Positions 24,689-34,725 of a DNA stretch of 64,000 bases are shown here, in pieces. The position numbers and the translations under genes were made by a program. The notes below the pieces were generated by a model. It ran no database searches. It saw only the letters and a list, made by a program, of their open reading frames with translations, and was not told where the DNA came from. The stretch is from Aureimonas mangrovi (lineage in GTDB: Bacteria > Pseudomonadota > Alphaproteobacteria > Rhizobiales > Rhizobiaceae): positions 873,001 through 937,000 of the forward strand of contig NZ_CP059692.1 of the NCBI RefSeq assembly GCF_014058705.1, read 5' to 3'. Position 1 is the first letter of the stretch. Each line of letters opens with the position of its first letter.

Positions 24689-24920
24689 GAGGCATAGCTC
24701 CCCATCTGCACGGCCATTCGGGTGGCCCGAAGGCGCGGGGCGGCGCGATCTCTTCGCGTTGACGACATGAAATGGCCTCGTATTGGCTTTGGGTGGAGCG
24801 TTGACAGGGGCGGCCGCCTCGCGCAAGTCCCGCGCACGCCCACCTCGGCGTGTTCCGCGGCGCTGGCCAACCGGCCGGCCCGCACATAGTCTGGCGGAAA
24901 CGGATCCCGGGGGCGACTTC

Positions 24921-26483
24921 ATGGCGGCAGCGATCGAGCTCATCGGCATCGACAAGAGCTTCGGGGCCGTTCGCGCCAACCGTGACATCAACCTGACCGT
25001 CGAGAAGGGCACGATCCACGGGATCGTCGGAGAGAACGGCGCCGGCAAGTCCACGCTGATGTCGATCCTCTACGGCTTCTACCAGGCCGATGCCGGGGAA
25101 ATCCGCGTCGACGGCCAGGCGGCCTCGATCACCGATCCGAACGCGGCCATCGCGGCGGGCATCGGCATGGTCCACCAGCACTTCATGCTGGTCGAGAACT
25201 TCACCGTCCTCGAGAACATCATGCTCGGTGCCGAACAGTCCGGCCTTCTGCGCCCGGGCATCCGCCGCGCGCGGGCCGAACTCCTGCGCCTGCAGAGGGA
25301 GCACGGGCTCGACATCGACCCCGACGCGGTGGTGGGCGAGCTTCCCGTCGGCCTGCAGCAGCGCGTCGAAATCCTCAAGGCGCTCTATCGCGGCGCCGAT
25401 ATCCTCATCCTCGACGAGCCGACGGGTGTGTTGACGCCGGCCGAGGCCGACCAGCTCTTCGGCGTCTTGAAGGCCCTGCGGGACGAGGGCAAGACGATCG
25501 TCCTCATCACGCACAAGCTGCGCGAGATCATGGCCGTGACGGACGCCGTCTCGGTGATGCGGCGCGGCGAGATCGCGGCGACGCGCAGGACGGCCGAGAC
25601 GCATGTCGGGGAACTCGCCGAACTCATGGTCGGCCGCCGCGTGCTCCTGCGTGTCGAGAAGGGTGCGGCGCAGCCGGGCGAGGTGCGCCTGTCCGTCCGG
25701 GACCTGACGGTGCGGGATGCGCGCGGCGTGACGATGGCGCAGGGCGTCTCATTCGACGTTCGGGCTGGCGAGGTCGTCGGCATCGCGGGCGTGGCCGGCA
25801 ACGGCCAGTCGGAGGTGCTGGAGGCGCTGTCCGGCATCCGGCGGGCGTCCGGCGGCGCGGTGACGCTGAACGGCAAGGTGCTCGACCCGACGACGGAGCG
25901 AGACCCTTCGCTGCTTCGCCGGATGGGTCTCGCGCATGTGCCGGAGGACCGGCACCACATGGGTCTCGTCCTACCCTTCACGGAGTGCGAGAACGCCATT
26001 CTCGGCTATCACCGCGATCCGGCTTTCAGGCGCGGACCCTTTCTCGACATCGACGCCATGCGCCGCGAGGCCGCGTCCAAGATCGAAGCCTACGACATCC
26101 GTCCGCCGTCCTGCGACCTGAAGACCGCCAATTTCTCGGGCGGTAACCAGCAGAAGATCGTGCTCGCGCGCGAGATGGAGCGAGACCCCGACGTGCTTCT
26201 CATCGGCCAGCCGACACGCGGAGTCGACGTCGGCGCGATCGAGTTCATCCACCGGCGCATCGTGAAAATGCGCGAGGCGGGCAAGGCGGTGCTCCTCGTC
26301 TCCGTCGAGCTCGACGAGATCCGCGCCCTGTCGGACCGCATCCTCGTGATGTTCGACGGGCGCATTGTCGGCGAATGCGGACCGGACGCCACGGAGGCCG
26401 AACTCGGCCTGATGATGGCCGGCGCAGGCGGCGGGGCACCGGCCCACGCTCGTCATGGCGCGCCGCAGGGAGCGCAGGCATGA
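24921..26483 (+). CDS. Nucleoside ABC transporter, double ATP-binding protein
   Basis: A 520-residue protein with two ABC domains, of the sugar/nucleoside type that works with BMP proteins. The first domain has Walker A GENGAGKST, the LPVGLQQRVEILKAL signature region and Walker B ILILDEPT. The second has the degenerate Walker A GVAGNGQSE, signature FSGGNQQKIVLARE and a GQPTRGVDVGA Walker B region. It energises the two permeases that follow. Its stop overlaps the first permease by 4 nt. Confidence 0.95.
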   Translation: MAAAIELIGIDKSFGAVRANRDINLTVEKGTIHGIVGENGAGKSTLMSILYGFYQADAGEIRVDGQAASITDPNAAIAAGIGMVHQHFMLVENFTVLENIMLGAEQSGLLRPGIRRARAELLRLQREHGLDIDPDAVVGELPVGLQQRVEILKALYRGADILILDEPTGVLTPAEADQLFGVLKALRDEGKTIVLITHKLREIMAVTDAVSVMRRGEIAATRRTAETHVGELAELMVGRRVLLRVEKGAAQPGEVRLSVRDLTVRDARGVTMAQGVSFDVRAGEVVGIAGVAGNGQSEVLEALSGIRRASGGAVTLNGKVLDPTTERDPSLLRRMGLAHVPEDRHHMGLVLPFTECENAILGYHRDPAFRRGPFLDIDAMRREAASKIEAYDIRPPSCDLKTANFSGGNQQKIVLAREMERDPDVLLIGQPTRGVDVGAIEFIHRRIVKMREAGKAVLLVSVELDEIRALSDRILVMFDGRIVGECGPDATEAELGLMMAGAGGGAPAHARHGAPQGAQA

Positions 26484-27619
26484 GCCGCCCCTATACGCAA
26501 CTGCCGGGCTGGGTCGACCACGGCGTCATCCCGCTCGTCAACGTCGTCTTCGCGTTCCTCGTCGCCGGCCTCGTGGTGCTCGCCGTCGGCGAGAGCCCGG
26601 TCGAGGCCGCGCGCCTGATGCTGCGCGGCGCCTTCGGCTACGGCGAGGGCATCGGCTTCACGCTCTACTACACGACGAACTTCATCTTCACCGGGCTCGC
26701 CGTCGCCGTGGCGTTCCATGGCGGGCTGTTCAACATCGGCGGGGAGGGGCAGGCCTATCTCGGGGGGCTCGGCGTCGCCTTCGTCGCGCTCAATCTCGAC
26801 GGCACCTTCCCGTGGTGGATCAACCTGCCGCTGGCGGTGATGGCGTCTGCCACCTTCGGCGCTCTCTGGGCCTTCATACCGGCGATCCTGCAAGCCAAGC
26901 GCGGCTCGCACATCGTCATCACCACGATCATGTTCAACTTCATCGCCTCGGCGCTGATGGTCTACCTGATCGTCAATCATCTGCGCCCGGTGCAGGCCAT
27001 GCAGCCGGAATCGCGCCGCTTCGCCGAGGGCGCACAACTGCCGCATCTCGGGCCGATCTTCGAGCGCATGGGCGTCGATCTCGGCGGCTCTCCGCTCAAC
27101 GTCACCTTCCTCGTCGCGCTGGCGGCCGCGTTCGTCGTCTGGCTTCTGATCTGGCGCACGCGCCTCGGCTACGAGATCCGCACCCTCGGCCACAGCCAGA
27201 GCGCGGCGCGCTACGCCGGCATGGATCGCGTCAAGCTGACGGTGATCATCATGCTGATCTCCGGCGGGCTCGCCGGCATGATGGCGCTGAACCCGGTGAT
27301 GGGCGACCAGTATCGCCTGCAGATCGACTTTCCCGCCGGTGCCGGTTTCGTCGGCATCGCTGTCGCACTGATGGGTCGGGGCCACCCGGCCGGCATCGTG
27401 CCGGCGGCGCTTCTCTTCGGCGTCCTCTACCAGGGCGGGGCGGAGCTCGCCTTCGACATGCCGACGATCTCGCGCGACATGATCGTCATCATCCAGGGCC
27501 TCGTGATCCTCTTTGCGGGCGCGATGGAGAACATGTTCCGGCCCGGCATCGGCACGGCCTTCCAGGCGGTTCGGTTCCGCTCTCCGCGGGCGACGAGTGG
27601 CGCGGGGGACAAGGCCTGA
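26480..27619 (+). CDS. Nucleoside ABC transporter permease 1
   Basis: A 379-residue polytopic membrane protein of the BPD_transp_2 family with about ten hydrophobic helices. Diagnostic segments are FHGGLFNIGGEGQAYLGG, SHIVITTIMFNFIASALM and the cytoplasmic coupling loop RTRLGYEIRTLGHSQSAARYAGM. The start overlaps the ATPase stop (ATGA) and the end overlaps permease 2 (TGATG). It corresponds to the NupB/YufP-type subunit. Confidence 0.94.
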   Translation: MSRPYTQLPGWVDHGVIPLVNVVFAFLVAGLVVLAVGESPVEAARLMLRGAFGYGEGIGFTLYYTTNFIFTGLAVAVAFHGGLFNIGGEGQAYLGGLGVAFVALNLDGTFPWWINLPLAVMASATFGALWAFIPAILQAKRGSHIVITTIMFNFIASALMVYLIVNHLRPVQAMQPESRRFAEGAQLPHLGPIFERMGVDLGGSPLNVTFLVALAAAFVVWLLIWRTRLGYEIRTLGHSQSAARYAGMDRVKLTVIIMLISGGLAGMMALNPVMGDQYRLQIDFPAGAGFVGIAVALMGRGHPAGIVPAALLFGVLYQGGAELAFDMPTISRDMIVIIQGLVILFAGAMENMFRPGIGTAFQAVRFRSPRATSGAGDKA

Positions 27620-28587
27620 TGGACGCGGCGCTCTTCCTCAACCTTCTCGATTCCACCATCCGCCTGTCGACGCCGCTCCTCTTCGCGGCGCTCGCCGGCC
27701 TCTACTCCGAGCGCTCGGGGGTCTTCGACATCTCGCTCGAAGGCAAGATGCTGATCGGTGCCTTCGCCGCCGCCTCGGCTGCCGCCGTGACGGGCTCGGC
27801 CCTCTACGGGCTTCTCGCGGGCGTGTGCGCGGCGACGGTCTTCGCGCTCGTCCACGGCCTTGCCTCCATCACCTATCGTGGCAACCAGATCGTCTCGGGC
27901 GTCGCCATCAACTTCATCGCGGCGGGGCTGACAATCATCCTCGGCGGCGCCTGGTTCGAGCAGGGCGGGCGCACGCCACCGCTGTCGGGCACGCAGCGCT
28001 TCTCCGACGTGACGCTGCCCTTCGCGGACGCGGTTTCCAGTGTGCCGGTGATTGGTCCGCTCTACTCGCAGGTGATCTCGGGCCAGAGCGTCCTTGTCTA
28101 CATCGCCTTCGCCATGGTGCCGATCTCGTGGTGGGTGCTGTTCCGCACGCGCTTCGGCCTCCGGCTGCGCGCCGTCGGCGAGAACCCGGCGGCAGTCGAT
28201 ACGGCCGGCATCTCCGTGCCTTGGCTGCGTTACCGCGCCGTCATCGTCTGCGGCATCCTGACGGGCTTTGCCGGCACCTATATCGGCATCGTGCAGGCGG
28301 CGGGCTTCAACCGCGACATGACGGCCGGCAAGGGCTTCATCGCGCTCGCGGCGCTTATCTTCGCCAAGTGGAAGCCGGTGCCGGTGATGTTCGCCTGCCT
28401 CCTCTTCGGCTTCCTCGACGCCTTCGCCATCCGTGCGCAGAACATTGCGCTGCCGCTCGTCGGCCAGGTTCCGCCGCAGGCGATCCAGGCGCTGCCCTAC
28501 GTACTGACGGTGGTGCTCCTTGCCGGCTTCATCGGCAAGGCGATCCCGCCGAAGGCCGGCGGTGTCCCCTATGTGAAAGAACGCTGA
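27619..28587 (+). CDS. Nucleoside ABC transporter permease 2
   Basis: A 322-residue membrane protein, the second BPD_transp_2 subunit. It has SGVFDISLEGKMLIGAFAA, GNQIVSGVAINFIAAGLT and the coupling loop TRFGLRLRAVGENPAAVDTAG. The C-terminal half contains NRDMTAGKGFIALAALIFAKW, characteristic of NupC/YufQ-type subunits. It overlaps the previous permease by 1 nt and is followed after 6 nt by cdd, linking uptake to salvage. Confidence 0.94.
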   Translation: MDAALFLNLLDSTIRLSTPLLFAALAGLYSERSGVFDISLEGKMLIGAFAAASAAAVTGSALYGLLAGVCAATVFALVHGLASITYRGNQIVSGVAINFIAAGLTIILGGAWFEQGGRTPPLSGTQRFSDVTLPFADAVSSVPVIGPLYSQVISGQSVLVYIAFAMVPISWWVLFRTRFGLRLRAVGENPAAVDTAGISVPWLRYRAVIVCGILTGFAGTYIGIVQAAGFNRDMTAGKGFIALAALIFAKWKPVPVMFACLLFGFLDAFAIRAQNIALPLVGQVPPQAIQALPYVLTVVLLAGFIGKAIPPKAGGVPYVKER

Positions 28588-28593
28588 AACCCG

Positions 28594-28989
28594 ATGTCCG
28601 ACGACCTCTTCAACCTCGCGCGCCGGGCGATGGCGAAATGCCACGCGCCCTATTCGAACTTTCCGGTCGGTGCGGCGATCCGCACCCATGACGGAAGGCT
28701 CTACTCGGGTTGCAACATCGAGGTGGTCAGCTTCCCGGAAGGCTGGTGCGCGGAGACGACCGCCATCGGCCACATGGTGATGGACGGCGGCGGGCGGATC
28801 GCCGAGGTGGCGGTGGTCGCCTCGAAGATGCGGGCCTGCACGCCCTGCGGCGGCTGCCGCCAGCGGCTCGCCGAGTTCGGCACGCCCGAAACGCTCGTCC
28901 ACCTCTGCGACGCATCGGACGGCGTGATCGAGACGGTGACGCTCGGCGATCTCCTACCCAAGGCCTTCCCGAAGGACGCCGTGTCGTGA
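28594..28989 (+). CDS. cdd: Cytidine deaminase
   Basis: A 131-residue zinc enzyme that deaminates cytidine and deoxycytidine to uridine forms. The zinc and catalytic residues are present: WCAETTAIG (Cys and catalytic Glu) and PCGGCRQRLAEF (two Cys). The substrate-binding APYSNFPVGAA lies near residue 20. The stop overlaps the GTG start of the phosphorylase gene (GTGA). Length is normal for homotetrameric Cdd. Confidence 0.96.
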   Translation: MSDDLFNLARRAMAKCHAPYSNFPVGAAIRTHDGRLYSGCNIEVVSFPEGWCAETTAIGHMVMDGGGRIAEVAVVASKMRACTPCGGCRQRLAEFGTPETLVHLCDASDGVIETVTLGDLLPKAFPKDAVS

Positions 28990-29783
28990 GAGAGGCCGCA
29001 GACCTCGTGCGTGCGCGTCTCGGCGCGCTGTCGCCGCGCATCGCGCTCGTCGCCGGCTCGGGCCTCGGGTCGCTGGTGGGCGAAGTGGAGGGCGCGGTGC
29101 GCATCCCCTACGCCGACATCCCCCGCTTTCCGGTCAGCGCCGTCTCGGGCCATGCGGGAGAGCTCGTCGCGGGCATGCTCGCCGGCGTGCCGGTGATCGT
29201 CCTCTCCGGCCGTGTCCATTACTACGAGGCGGGCGATGCGGCCGCGATGCGCCCGGCGCTGGAGATGCTGCGCGATCTCGGCGTCGACATCCTCGCACTG
29301 ACCAATGCGGCCGGCTCGGTCAACCCGGGCATCGCGCCGGGCGAGGTGATGCTGATCGAGGATCACATCAACTTCTCCGGGTTGAACCCCCTCATCGGCG
29401 AACGCTCCGAAGCGCGCTTCACCGGCATGACCACCGCCTACGACCCGGACCTGCGGGCGGCGATGGTGCGCGGGGCGCAAGAGGCCGGCGTGCCGATGCA
29501 CGAGGGCGTCTACATGTGGTTTTCCGGCCCGTCCTTCGAGACGCCGGCCGAGGTGCGCATGGCGCGGCGTCTCGGCGCCGACGCGGTCGGCATGTCCACG
29601 GTGCCCGAGACGATCCTGGCGCGTTTCCTCGGCCTTCGCGTCGTCGCGGCGTCCGTCGTGACGAATTTCGGAGCCGGAATGACCGGTGAAGAGTTGTCTC
29701 ATGACGAGACCAAGGAAATCGCGCCGCAGGGCGGCGCCAAGCTGGCCCGCATTCTCAAGGCAGCGCTGCCGGAGTTCATCTGA
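28986..29783 (+). CDS. punA: Purine-nucleoside phosphorylase
   Basis: A 265-residue phosphorylase of the trimeric PNP/MTAP family. Visible are LVAGSGLGSLV (phosphate-binding), SGHAGELVAG, LSGRVHYYEAG, TNAAGSVNPGIAPGE, MWFSGPSFETPAEVRM and VVTNFGAGM. It splits purine (deoxy)nucleosides to base and (deoxy)ribose-1-phosphate. The GTG at 28986 is set by overlap with cdd. The deoxyribose-1-phosphate produced feeds DeoB and DeoC in the same locus. Confidence 0.93.
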   Translation: MREAADLVRARLGALSPRIALVAGSGLGSLVGEVEGAVRIPYADIPRFPVSAVSGHAGELVAGMLAGVPVIVLSGRVHYYEAGDAAAMRPALEMLRDLGVDILALTNAAGSVNPGIAPGEVMLIEDHINFSGLNPLIGERSEARFTGMTTAYDPDLRAAMVRGAQEAGVPMHEGVYMWFSGPSFETPAEVRMARRLGADAVGMSTVPETILARFLGLRVVAASVVTNFGAGMTGEELSHDETKEIAPQGGAKLARILKAALPEFI

Positions 29784-29784
29784 T

Positions 29785-30567
29785 ATGACCGACACCAATC
29801 CAGCCGAAGAGGCGCGCGCGCTGATCGCCTGCCTCGACCTCACCGACCTCAACGACGGGTCGAGTGAGGCCGATGTCGACGCGCTGATCGAGCGGGCGCA
29901 GACGCCGCACGGTAACGTCGCGGCGATCTGCATCTGGCCGCGCTTCGTCGCGCACGCCAAGGCCAGGCTTCCCGCCGGCATGAAGCTCGCGACCGTCGTC
30001 AACTTCCCCGATGGCGGCGAGGACATCGAGGCCGTGATCGCGGAAGCCAAGCAGGCCATCGCGGACGGGACCGACGAGATCGACTACGTCATCGCCTATC
30101 GCCGCATCGACGGCGATCCCGGCTACGCTGCCCGTCAGGTCGAGAAGCTCCGCGAGGCGATCGGTGGTGTGACGTTGAAAGCGATCCTGGAGACGGGCGA
30201 GTTGCACGACCCGGCGCTCATCGAAGTGGCGGCCGTCTCCGCGCTGCATGGCGGGGCGGACTTCCTGAAGACCTCGACCGGCAGGACCCAAACCAGTGCC
30301 ACGCTGCCGGCCGCGCGCATCCTCCTGCGCTCGATCCTGCAGGATGAGAGCGGCCGCGCGCTCGGCTTCAAGCCGTCCGGAGGCATCCGAAGCTTCGAGG
30401 ATGCGCGGGCCTATCGCGATCTCGCCGACGAGGTGATGGGCAAGGGCTGGGCGACGCCCGAGACCTTCCGCATCGGCGCCTCCGGCGTCCTCGCCGATCT
30501 TCTCGCCGTGGCGGATGGAAAACGTGCGCCGGGCGAGCGCCCGGCCGGCACCGGGAGCGCCTACTGA
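29785..30567 (+). CDS. deoC: Deoxyribose-phosphate aldolase
   Basis: A 260-residue class I aldolase converting 2-deoxyribose-5-phosphate to acetaldehyde and glyceraldehyde-3-phosphate. It shows [39 protein letters not shown], then [11 protein letters not shown] with the Schiff-base Lys, and [13 protein letters not shown]. This is the longer DeoC form, like that of E. coli. The final base is shared with the deoA ATG (TGATG). Confidence 0.96.
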   Translation: MTDTNPAEEARALIACLDLTDLNDGSSEADVDALIERAQTPHGNVAAICIWPRFVAHAKARLPAGMKLATVVNFPDGGEDIEAVIAEAKQAIADGTDEIDYVIAYRRIDGDPGYAARQVEKLREAIGGVTLKAILETGELHDPALIEVAAVSALHGGADFLKTSTGRTQTSATLPAARILLRSILQDESGRALGFKPSGGIRSFEDARAYRDLADEVMGKGWATPETFRIGASGVLADLLAVADGKRAPGERPAGTGSAY

Positions 30568-31883
30568 TGGCGATGCTTCCGCAGGAATTCATCCGAGCCA
30601 AGCGCGACGGCAAGCCGCTTGACCCGGCCGAGATCGCTGCCTTCATCGGGGGCTTCGAGGGCGAGCGCGTGACGGAAGGCCAGGTCGCGGCTTTCGCGAT
30701 GGCCGTCTTCTTCAACGGCCTTGCCCGTGACGAGACGGTGGCGTTGACGCTCGCCATGCGCGATTCCGGCGACGTTCTCGACTGGTCCGGTATCGGCCGG
30801 CCGATCGTCGACAAGCATTCCACCGGCGGCGTCGGCGACAACGTCTCGCTGATGCTCGCGCCGATCGTCGCGGCCTGCGGGGGCGCGGTGCCGATGATCT
30901 CCGGGCGTGGCCTCGGGCACACCGGCGGCACGCTCGACAAGATGGAATCGATCCCCGGCTATTCGGTCACGCCGGACAACGCGCTGTTCCGCAAGGTGAC
31001 GGACGAGATCGGCTGCGCGATCATCGGCCAGACGGGGCGCCTCGCGCCCGCCGACAAGCGCTTCTACGGCATCCGGGACGTGACGGCGACGGTGGAGTCC
31101 ATCCCGCTCATCACCGCCTCGATCCTGTCGAAGAAGCTCGCCGCCGGCCTTCAGGGCCTGGTCCTCGACGTCAAGTCCGGCTCGGGCGCCTTCATGGGTA
31201 CGGAAGCCGAGGCGCGGGCGCTCGCCGAAAGCCTCGTCGCGGTCGCCAACGGCGCGGGTCTGAAGACCACCGCGCTTCTCACCGGCATGGACGAGGCGCT
31301 GGCGAGCGACGCCGGCAACGCGGTTGAGGTGCGCAACGCGGTTCGCTTCCTCACCGGCGAGCATCGCGATCCGCGGCTGCAGGCCGTCACACTGACGCTC
31401 GCGGGCGAGATGCTGGCGCTGGTCGGCCTTGCCGAAAGCCGAGAAGAAGGGCTCGCCAAGGCGACCACTGCCCTCTCGGACGGGCGCGCGGCCGAGATCT
31501 TCGGGCGCATGGTGCATGCGCTGGGCGGTCCGTCGGATTTCGTGGAGAAGATGGACGCACACCTGCCGAAGGCCGAACTGGTGCGCGACATCGTGGCCGA
31601 CGAGGGTGGGGTCATCGCCGCAGTCGACACGCGCGCGCTCGGCCTTGCGGTCGTCGCGCTCGGCGGCGGGCGCACCCGGCCGCAGGACCCGGTCGACCAT
31701 GCGGTCGGGTTGACGCGCATCGCCGGTCTGGGCACCGAACTGTCGAAGGGCGATGTCATCTGCTCGGTCCATGCGCGCAGCGACGCGGATTTCGAGAAGG
31801 CCGAGGCCTTCGTGCGCGGTGCCTACCGCTTCGGCGCGGCCCCGACCGAACGCCCGGCGGTGATCGCGCGCTTCGAGGCCTGA
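30567..31883 (+). CDS. deoA: Thymidine phosphorylase
   Basis: A 438-residue pyrimidine nucleoside phosphorylase. The phosphate-binding [61 protein letters not shown] and [10 protein letters not shown]-like C-terminal region are present. It splits thymidine and deoxyuridine to base and deoxyribose-1-phosphate. It overlaps deoC by one base and ends the plus-strand salvage operon. A small opposite-strand ORF overlaps its 3' end. Confidence 0.96.
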   Translation: MAMLPQEFIRAKRDGKPLDPAEIAAFIGGFEGERVTEGQVAAFAMAVFFNGLARDETVALTLAMRDSGDVLDWSGIGRPIVDKHSTGGVGDNVSLMLAPIVAACGGAVPMISGRGLGHTGGTLDKMESIPGYSVTPDNALFRKVTDEIGCAIIGQTGRLAPADKRFYGIRDVTATVESIPLITASILSKKLAAGLQGLVLDVKSGSGAFMGTEAEARALAESLVAVANGAGLKTTALLTGMDEALASDAGNAVEVRNAVRFLTGEHRDPRLQAVTLTLAGEMLALVGLAESREEGLAKATTALSDGRAAEIFGRMVHALGGPSDFVEKMDAHLPKAELVRDIVADEGGVIAAVDTRALGLAVVALGGGRTRPQDPVDHAVGLTRIAGLGTELSKGDVICSVHARSDADFEKAEAFVRGAYRFGAAPTERPAVIARFEA

Positions 31884-32038
31884 TCGCGCCGTTCCGCCTC
31901 GCCGCCGGCCTCGATGATACGTGCCGGCGGCTCCGCGGGTGTCTCGGGCGGCAGCGGGCGCTCTCCCCGGCCGGTCGGCGGCGGAAAGGCAAGCGCGGCG
32001 ACGGCCGCACTGAGCGCGAGGATGATGAATTTCGACAC
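31823..32038 (-). CDS. Small exported hypothetical protein
   Basis: A possible 71-residue protein starting at GTG 32038 with GAAGAGG 9 nt upstream. It has a signal-peptide-like N-terminus ([16 protein letters not shown]) and a Pro/Glu/Arg-rich remainder. It overlaps the 3' end of deoA by 61 nt on the opposite strand. No family is recognised, and the overlap and composition leave its reality uncertain. Confidence 0.4.
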   Translation of the reverse strand: MSKFIILALSAAVAALAFPPPTGRGERPLPPETPAEPPARIIEAGGEAERRDQASKRAITAGRSVGAAPKR

Positions 32039-32115
32039 CGGACGGCACCTCTTCAGGAAGAGAGGCTGCCGCCTTTGTCTTTCGGATCGGTGAAGATCGC
32101 TGCTTCGGGCGGACG

Positions 32116-32745
32116 CTACTTCGTGCCGTACATGCGGTCGCCGGCATCGCCGAGGCCGGGCACGATGTAGCCCTTCTCGTTCAGCTTCTCGTCGATCGAG
32201 GCGGTGAACACTGGCACGTCCGGGTGCGCCGCGCGGAAGCGCTCAATACCCTCCGGGGCGGCAAGAAGGCACAGGAAGCGGATGTTCTTCGCGCCGCGCT
32301 CCTTCAGCTTGTCCATTGCCGCAATGGCGGAATTGGCCGTCGCGAGCATCGGGTCGACCGCGATGACGAGGCGGTTGGCGAGGTCTTCGGGCGCCTTGAA
32401 GTAGTACTCCACCGCTTCCAGCGTTTCGTGGTCGCGATACATGCCGATATGGGCGACGCGGGCCGCCGGCACGAGGTCCAGCATGCCCTCGAGGAGGCCG
32501 TTGCCGGCCCGCAGGATGGAGGCGAAGACGAGTTTCTTGCCCTCCAGGATCGGGGCGTCCACCTCCATGATCGGCGTCTCGATGCGCATGGTGGTGAGTT
32601 GCAGGTCGCGCGTCACCTCGTAGCATAGCAGCGTCGAGATCTCGCGCAGGAGGCGCCGGAAGCTCGCTGTCGAGGTCTCCTTGCGGCGCATCAGCGTGAG
32701 CTTGTGCTGCACCAGCGGGTGATCGACGACGGTGACACCGTTCAT
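32116..32745 (-). CDS. upp: Uracil phosphoribosyltransferase
   Basis: A 209-residue enzyme making UMP from uracil and PRPP. It has [15 protein letters not shown] near the N-terminus, [34 protein letters not shown], the PRPP motif [11 protein letters not shown] and the uracil-binding [17 protein letters not shown]. The ATG at 32745 (GGAGA upstream) gives the standard length; a start 15 nt earlier is possible. It converges with the deo operon and shares the pathway. Confidence 0.97.
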   Translation of the reverse strand: MNGVTVVDHPLVQHKLTLMRRKETSTASFRRLLREISTLLCYEVTRDLQLTTMRIETPIMEVDAPILEGKKLVFASILRAGNGLLEGMLDLVPAARVAHIGMYRDHETLEAVEYYFKAPEDLANRLVIAVDPMLATANSAIAAMDKLKERGAKNIRFLCLLAAPEGIERFRAAHPDVPVFTASIDEKLNEKGYIVPGLGDAGDRMYGTK

Positions 32746-32875
32746 GCGCGCATTCTCCATTTCAGGCGGAACCTGTCTATTCGCTGGCGCCCGGCGCGCC
32801 AAGGTGCAGAGCGGCAGGTCGATCTGCCGGCATCGGTCCGCCCGCGGTGCAAGGGGGCCGGCTTCCGCGAGCCTG

Positions 32876-34066
32876 TCAGATGAAGCTCTTGCCGTGCGGG
32901 CCGGGGGGCAGGCCGAGATGGGCGGCCGCGCTCTCGCCGATATCGGCGAAACTCCCGCGGTCTCCGATCGGGCGTGGGGCGAGGCCGGGCCCGAAGGCGA
33001 GGACGGGAACGCGTTCGCGCGTGTGATCGCTGCCGCGCCATGTCGGATCGCAGCCGTGGTCGGCGGTGATGATTGCAAGGTCCGCGTCGCGCAATTTGGC
33101 GAAGAGTTCCGGCAGACGCGCGTCGAAGGCTTCCAGCGCGGCCGCATAGCCGGCGACGTCCCGCCGGTGTCCGAACTCGGAATCGAAGTCGATGAAGTTG
33201 GCAAAGACGAGGTCGCCGTCCTCGGCATCGTCGAGTGCGCCGAGCATGGCGTCGAACAGCGCCATGTTGCCGGCCGCCTTGCGCACCTCGGATATCCCGC
33301 GATGGGCGAAGATGTCGCCGATCTTGCCGATCGCTATGACACGGCTGCCGCGCTCTACCAGACGATCGAGCACCGTCGGTTCGGGCGGCGGTACGGCATA
33401 GTCGCGCCGGTTCGCGGTGCGTTTGAAGGTTTCGGTCGTCTCGCCGACGAAGGGGCGCGCGATGACGCGGCCGATGTTGAGGGGATCGACGAGGCGACGC
33501 GCCACGAGGCACAGTTCATACAGCCGCTCGAGCCCGAAATGCGTTTCGTGTGCGGCGATCTGCAACACGCTGTCGGCCGAGGTGTAGAGGATCGGCTTGC
33601 CACCCGCGATGTGCTCCTCGCCGAACTCGGCGATCACCTGCGTGCCCGATCCGTGGCGGTTGGCGAGGGTGCCCGGCAGGTCGCCGGCGTCCAGAAGCTC
33701 GGCGATCAGCTCCGGCGGAAAGGTTTCTTCGCCTTCCGGGAAATAGCCCCAGTCGAAGGTGACGGGCACGCCCGCGATCTCCCAGTGGCCGGACGGTGTG
33801 TCCTTGCCCTTCGAGGTTTCAGCGGCGGTGCCCCACAGTCCATGCGGCTCGGGGCCTTTTAGGCCGCCCGCGCGGGCAAGGCCGAGGGCGTCGAGATGCG
33901 GCACGTCGAGCGGCCCGCTACGCAGGCCCTCGCGATCGGCCTTTCCTTCGCTTGCGGCCGCGCGGATGTGACCATGCGTGTCGGAGCCTTCGTCGCCGTA
34001 GGCGGCGGCGTCAGGCGCGCGGCCGACACCGAAGGAATCAAGCACCATCAGGATCGCGCGGGCCAT
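32876..34066 (-). CDS. deoB: Phosphopentomutase
   Basis: A 396-residue alkaline-phosphatase-fold metalloenzyme interconverting (deoxy)ribose-1-phosphate and -5-phosphate. Metal-binding segments are [14 protein letters not shown] at the N-terminus and [19 protein letters not shown] near the C-terminus. [13 protein letters not shown] carries the phosphorylated Thr. It links the phosphorylases to DeoC. It lies upstream of upp on the same strand with a gap of 130 nt. Confidence 0.97.
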   Translation of the reverse strand: MARAILMVLDSFGVGRAPDAAAYGDEGSDTHGHIRAAASEGKADREGLRSGPLDVPHLDALGLARAGGLKGPEPHGLWGTAAETSKGKDTPSGHWEIAGVPVTFDWGYFPEGEETFPPELIAELLDAGDLPGTLANRHGSGTQVIAEFGEEHIAGGKPILYTSADSVLQIAAHETHFGLERLYELCLVARRLVDPLNIGRVIARPFVGETTETFKRTANRRDYAVPPPEPTVLDRLVERGSRVIAIGKIGDIFAHRGISEVRKAAGNMALFDAMLGALDDAEDGDLVFANFIDFDSEFGHRRDVAGYAAALEAFDARLPELFAKLRDADLAIITADHGCDPTWRGSDHTRERVPVLAFGPGLAPRPIGDRGSFADIGESAAAHLGLPPGPHGKSFI

Positions 34067-34129
34067 TGCGGCACTCCCCGGGAAAACGGCGTTAGTGCCA
34101 CGCGGCCAGGGGTGCCTGCAATGGCGGCG

Positions 34130-34582
34130 CTACTGGGCGGCGTTGCGGGCCAGACTTTCGCGGACCCCGAACTGGCCGGCCGCTGCTCCGAACGCGCTAT
34201 CGCTGTCGCCGATCGTGACCGTCGGCTCGCAATGGGGTGAGCAGGAGTAGGTCGAGCGTTGCGCCTGACGATAAACGCGCACCGAAGCCGTCTCGACGCT
34301 ACCGACCGAGACGGCTTCGTCGATCACCGCATCGCCCTGCGCGTCCAGCACCACGAGATTGGTCACGCCGTAGGAGCGCCCGGTGAGAACGAGCGTATGT
34401 GCATCATGGACCGTTACATCGACGATGGAGGGGTTGCCGACGATGATCGTCTCCGCTGCACGATCGATCTTCAGGACCTTTGCATGATCGATCGAGACGG
34501 AAAGCGCCGCATCCTGCGCGAACGCTGGGTTGGCCTGCACGGACGCCGTGAGGAGAAGGGCGGCGAGGGCGGTGCGGATCAT
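34130..34582 (-). CDS. Exported protein with pilus-assembly secretin N-terminal domain
   Basis: A 150-residue protein with a signal peptide (MIRTALAALLLTASVQANPAFA). It carries the domain that begins CpaC/RcpA secretins: LSVSIDHAKVLKIDRAAETIIVGNPSIVDV, then TLVLTGRSYGVTNLVVLDAQG. Two cysteines follow in STYSCSPHCEPT. It lacks the secretin pore, so it may be a periplasmic adaptor. It is divergent from the first Flp pilin gene, and AGGAAGG lies 11 nt upstream of the ATG. Similar stand-alone proteins occur at other alphaproteobacterial flp loci. Confidence 0.8.
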   Translation of the reverse strand: MIRTALAALLLTASVQANPAFAQDAALSVSIDHAKVLKIDRAAETIIVGNPSIVDVTVHDAHTLVLTGRSYGVTNLVVLDAQGDAVIDEAVSVGSVETASVRVYRQAQRSTYSCSPHCEPTVTIGDSDSAFGAAAGQFGVRESLARNAAQ

Positions 34583-34637
34583 CGCGCGATGTGCCTTCCT
34601 GATTGAATGAAACGGCGCCACATTAGATCGGAAGCAA

Positions 34638-34652
34638 TTAAGCAGCATTTAA
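34638..34652. promoter_or_regulatory. CtrA-type box TTAA-N7-TTAA
   Basis: TTAA at 34638-34641, seven bases GCAGCAT, then TTAA at 34649-34652. This exactly fits the binding consensus of the alphaproteobacterial cell-cycle regulator CtrA, which controls pilA in Caulobacter. It lies between the divergent secretin-N gene (start 34582) and the Flp pilin gene (start 34823). A further TTAACC lies at 34673. Confidence 0.6.
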
Positions 34653-34709
34653 CGAAAAGACTTCCGTCTTGCTTAACCGTACTTCGGCCTGTTGCGATTT
34701 TATCTTCTA

Positions 34710-34725
34710 TAAAGGATATCCTTTA
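34710..34725. promoter_or_regulatory. Perfect 16-bp palindrome upstream of the Flp pilin gene
   Basis: TAAAGGATATCCTTTA is a perfect palindrome, about 98 bp before the pilin ATG in an AT-rich promoter region. A dimeric regulator could bind here. It is too short in loop to be a terminator. Its identity is unknown. Confidence 0.5.

Noticed and set aside
27427-28902. 491-codon minus-strand ORF across permease 2 and cdd
   Set aside because: Composition (His/Arg/Glu-rich repeats) is that of an antisense frame; permease and Cdd motifs are on the plus strand.
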